In this document: positions 63,912 through 64,000 of the stretch, one piece after another
Position numbering within the stretch: the stretch's first letter is position 1
Layout of the letters: every line of letters starts with the position of its first letter
NCBI RefSeq assembly: GCF_001467025.1
Contig: NZ_LNXV01000033.1
Coordinates: 461,403-525,402, forward strand
Source of the DNA: Legionella brunensis
GTDB lineage: Bacteria; Pseudomonadota; Gammaproteobacteria; Legionellales; Legionellaceae
Direction of reading: 5' to 3'
Length of the DNA: 64,000 nt
Made by a program: the position numbers and the translations under genes
The notes under the pieces: model-generated
Told to the model about the DNA's origin: nothing
Database searches by the model: none
Seen by the model: the letters and a program-made list of their open reading frames with translations, nothing else

Positions 63912-64000
63912 TTAAGGTAGTGTTTAAATAACTGTGTCATCTCTTTTAACTTGTTATAATTTCAACACTTAAAAGAGGTGCCCATGAGTAAGAATAAAAA
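63912..64000 (+). mobile_element. possible left end of an IS256-type insertion sequence
   Basis: The sequence after the 599-aa gene (AAGGTAGTGTTTAAATAACT, then GTGTCATCTC) recalls the outer ends of IS256-family elements. A 9-bp inverted repeat (CTCTTTTAA at 63941 and TTAAAAGAG at 63969) surrounds a TATAAT at 63955. A short frame starts at 63984. The right end lies outside the window, so this is tentative. Confidence 0.35.
63984..64000 (+). CDS. start of a cut-off gene, possible transposase
   Basis: An ATG at 63984 follows an AAAAGAGGTG ribosome-binding site and reads MSKNK before the window ends. Five codons do not identify the product; the flanking sequence hints at a transposase. Confidence 0.4.

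Noticed and set aside
1..64000. tRNA, rRNA genes and CRISPR arrays
   Set aside because: I looked for tRNA arms, rRNA signatures and regularly spaced repeats in the gaps and saw none.

Overview
The window looks like chromosomal DNA of a Legionella species (or close Legionellaceae relative) other than a textbook L. pneumophila strain. Evidence: AT-rich DNA; a type II secretion pair lspD-lspE; the PmrA/PmrB two-component pair known in Legionella to control Dot/Icm effector genes; surE-nlpD-rpoS; hmgA; and many large proteins of unrecognised families with eukaryotic-like or effector-like features. Assignments rest on motifs and gene order read by eye, not on database searches.

Layout. 0-5.3 kb: a cut-off serine hydrolase gene on the minus strand, then lspD-lspE. 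5.3-8.6 kb: three unrecognised minus-strand genes, one behind a PmrA-like box. 9-15.6 kb: a tight minus-strand run truA-trpF-trpB-trpA-glnS-cysS (a partial, split trp cluster joined to two aminoacyl-tRNA synthetases). 15.7-19.6 kb: folD, a small acidic protein gene, an ArnT/PMT-like glycosyltransferase and rlmJ. 19.7-22.2 kb: a broken effector-like gene followed by a 528-residue protein with a clan CE-like cysteine protease signature, both behind PmrA-like boxes. 22.3-31.5 kb: gloB, mltD, yciB-pmrA-pmrB, yebC-ruvC-ruvA, hmgA and a periplasmic Cys-rich protein.

31.6-44.1 kb is an accessory block: a 1436-residue fusion (RelE-like N-terminus, SF1 helicase, long C-terminal repeat array), a DUF1810-containing two-part protein behind a PmrA-like box, a 1917-residue protein built from two ~735-residue super-repeats, and two small genes. 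44.4-47.4 kb encodes a secreted reprolysin-like zinc protease (a plausible substrate of the LspD/E type II system) and a beta-barrel protein. 47.4-50.5 kb: small lipoprotein-like gene, surE, nlpD, rpoS. 50.6-60.3 kb: a transglutaminase-like Cys-His-Asp protein, maeA, a GGCT-like protein, a Tim44-domain protein, the conserved divergent ybbA-ybbP/tesA locus, an L,D-transpeptidase, a cold-shock protein and a chagasin-type inhibitor. 60.4-64 kb: a 2H phosphoesterase-like protein, an F-box/ankyrin-like protein ending in a CaaX box, a 599-residue kinase-like unknown, and what may be the left end of an insertion sequence.

The strongest system-level observation is regulatory. PmrA is encoded in the window, and six direct repeats with 11-nt periodicity resembling the recalled PmrA site (cTTAATatT, 2 nt, cTTAATatT) lie upstream of six otherwise unrecognised genes at 6.2, 19.7, 20.6, 36.2, 43.3 and 50.6 kb. 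This suggests a local set of candidate Dot/Icm effectors under PmrAB. No tRNA, rRNA or CRISPR array was seen.
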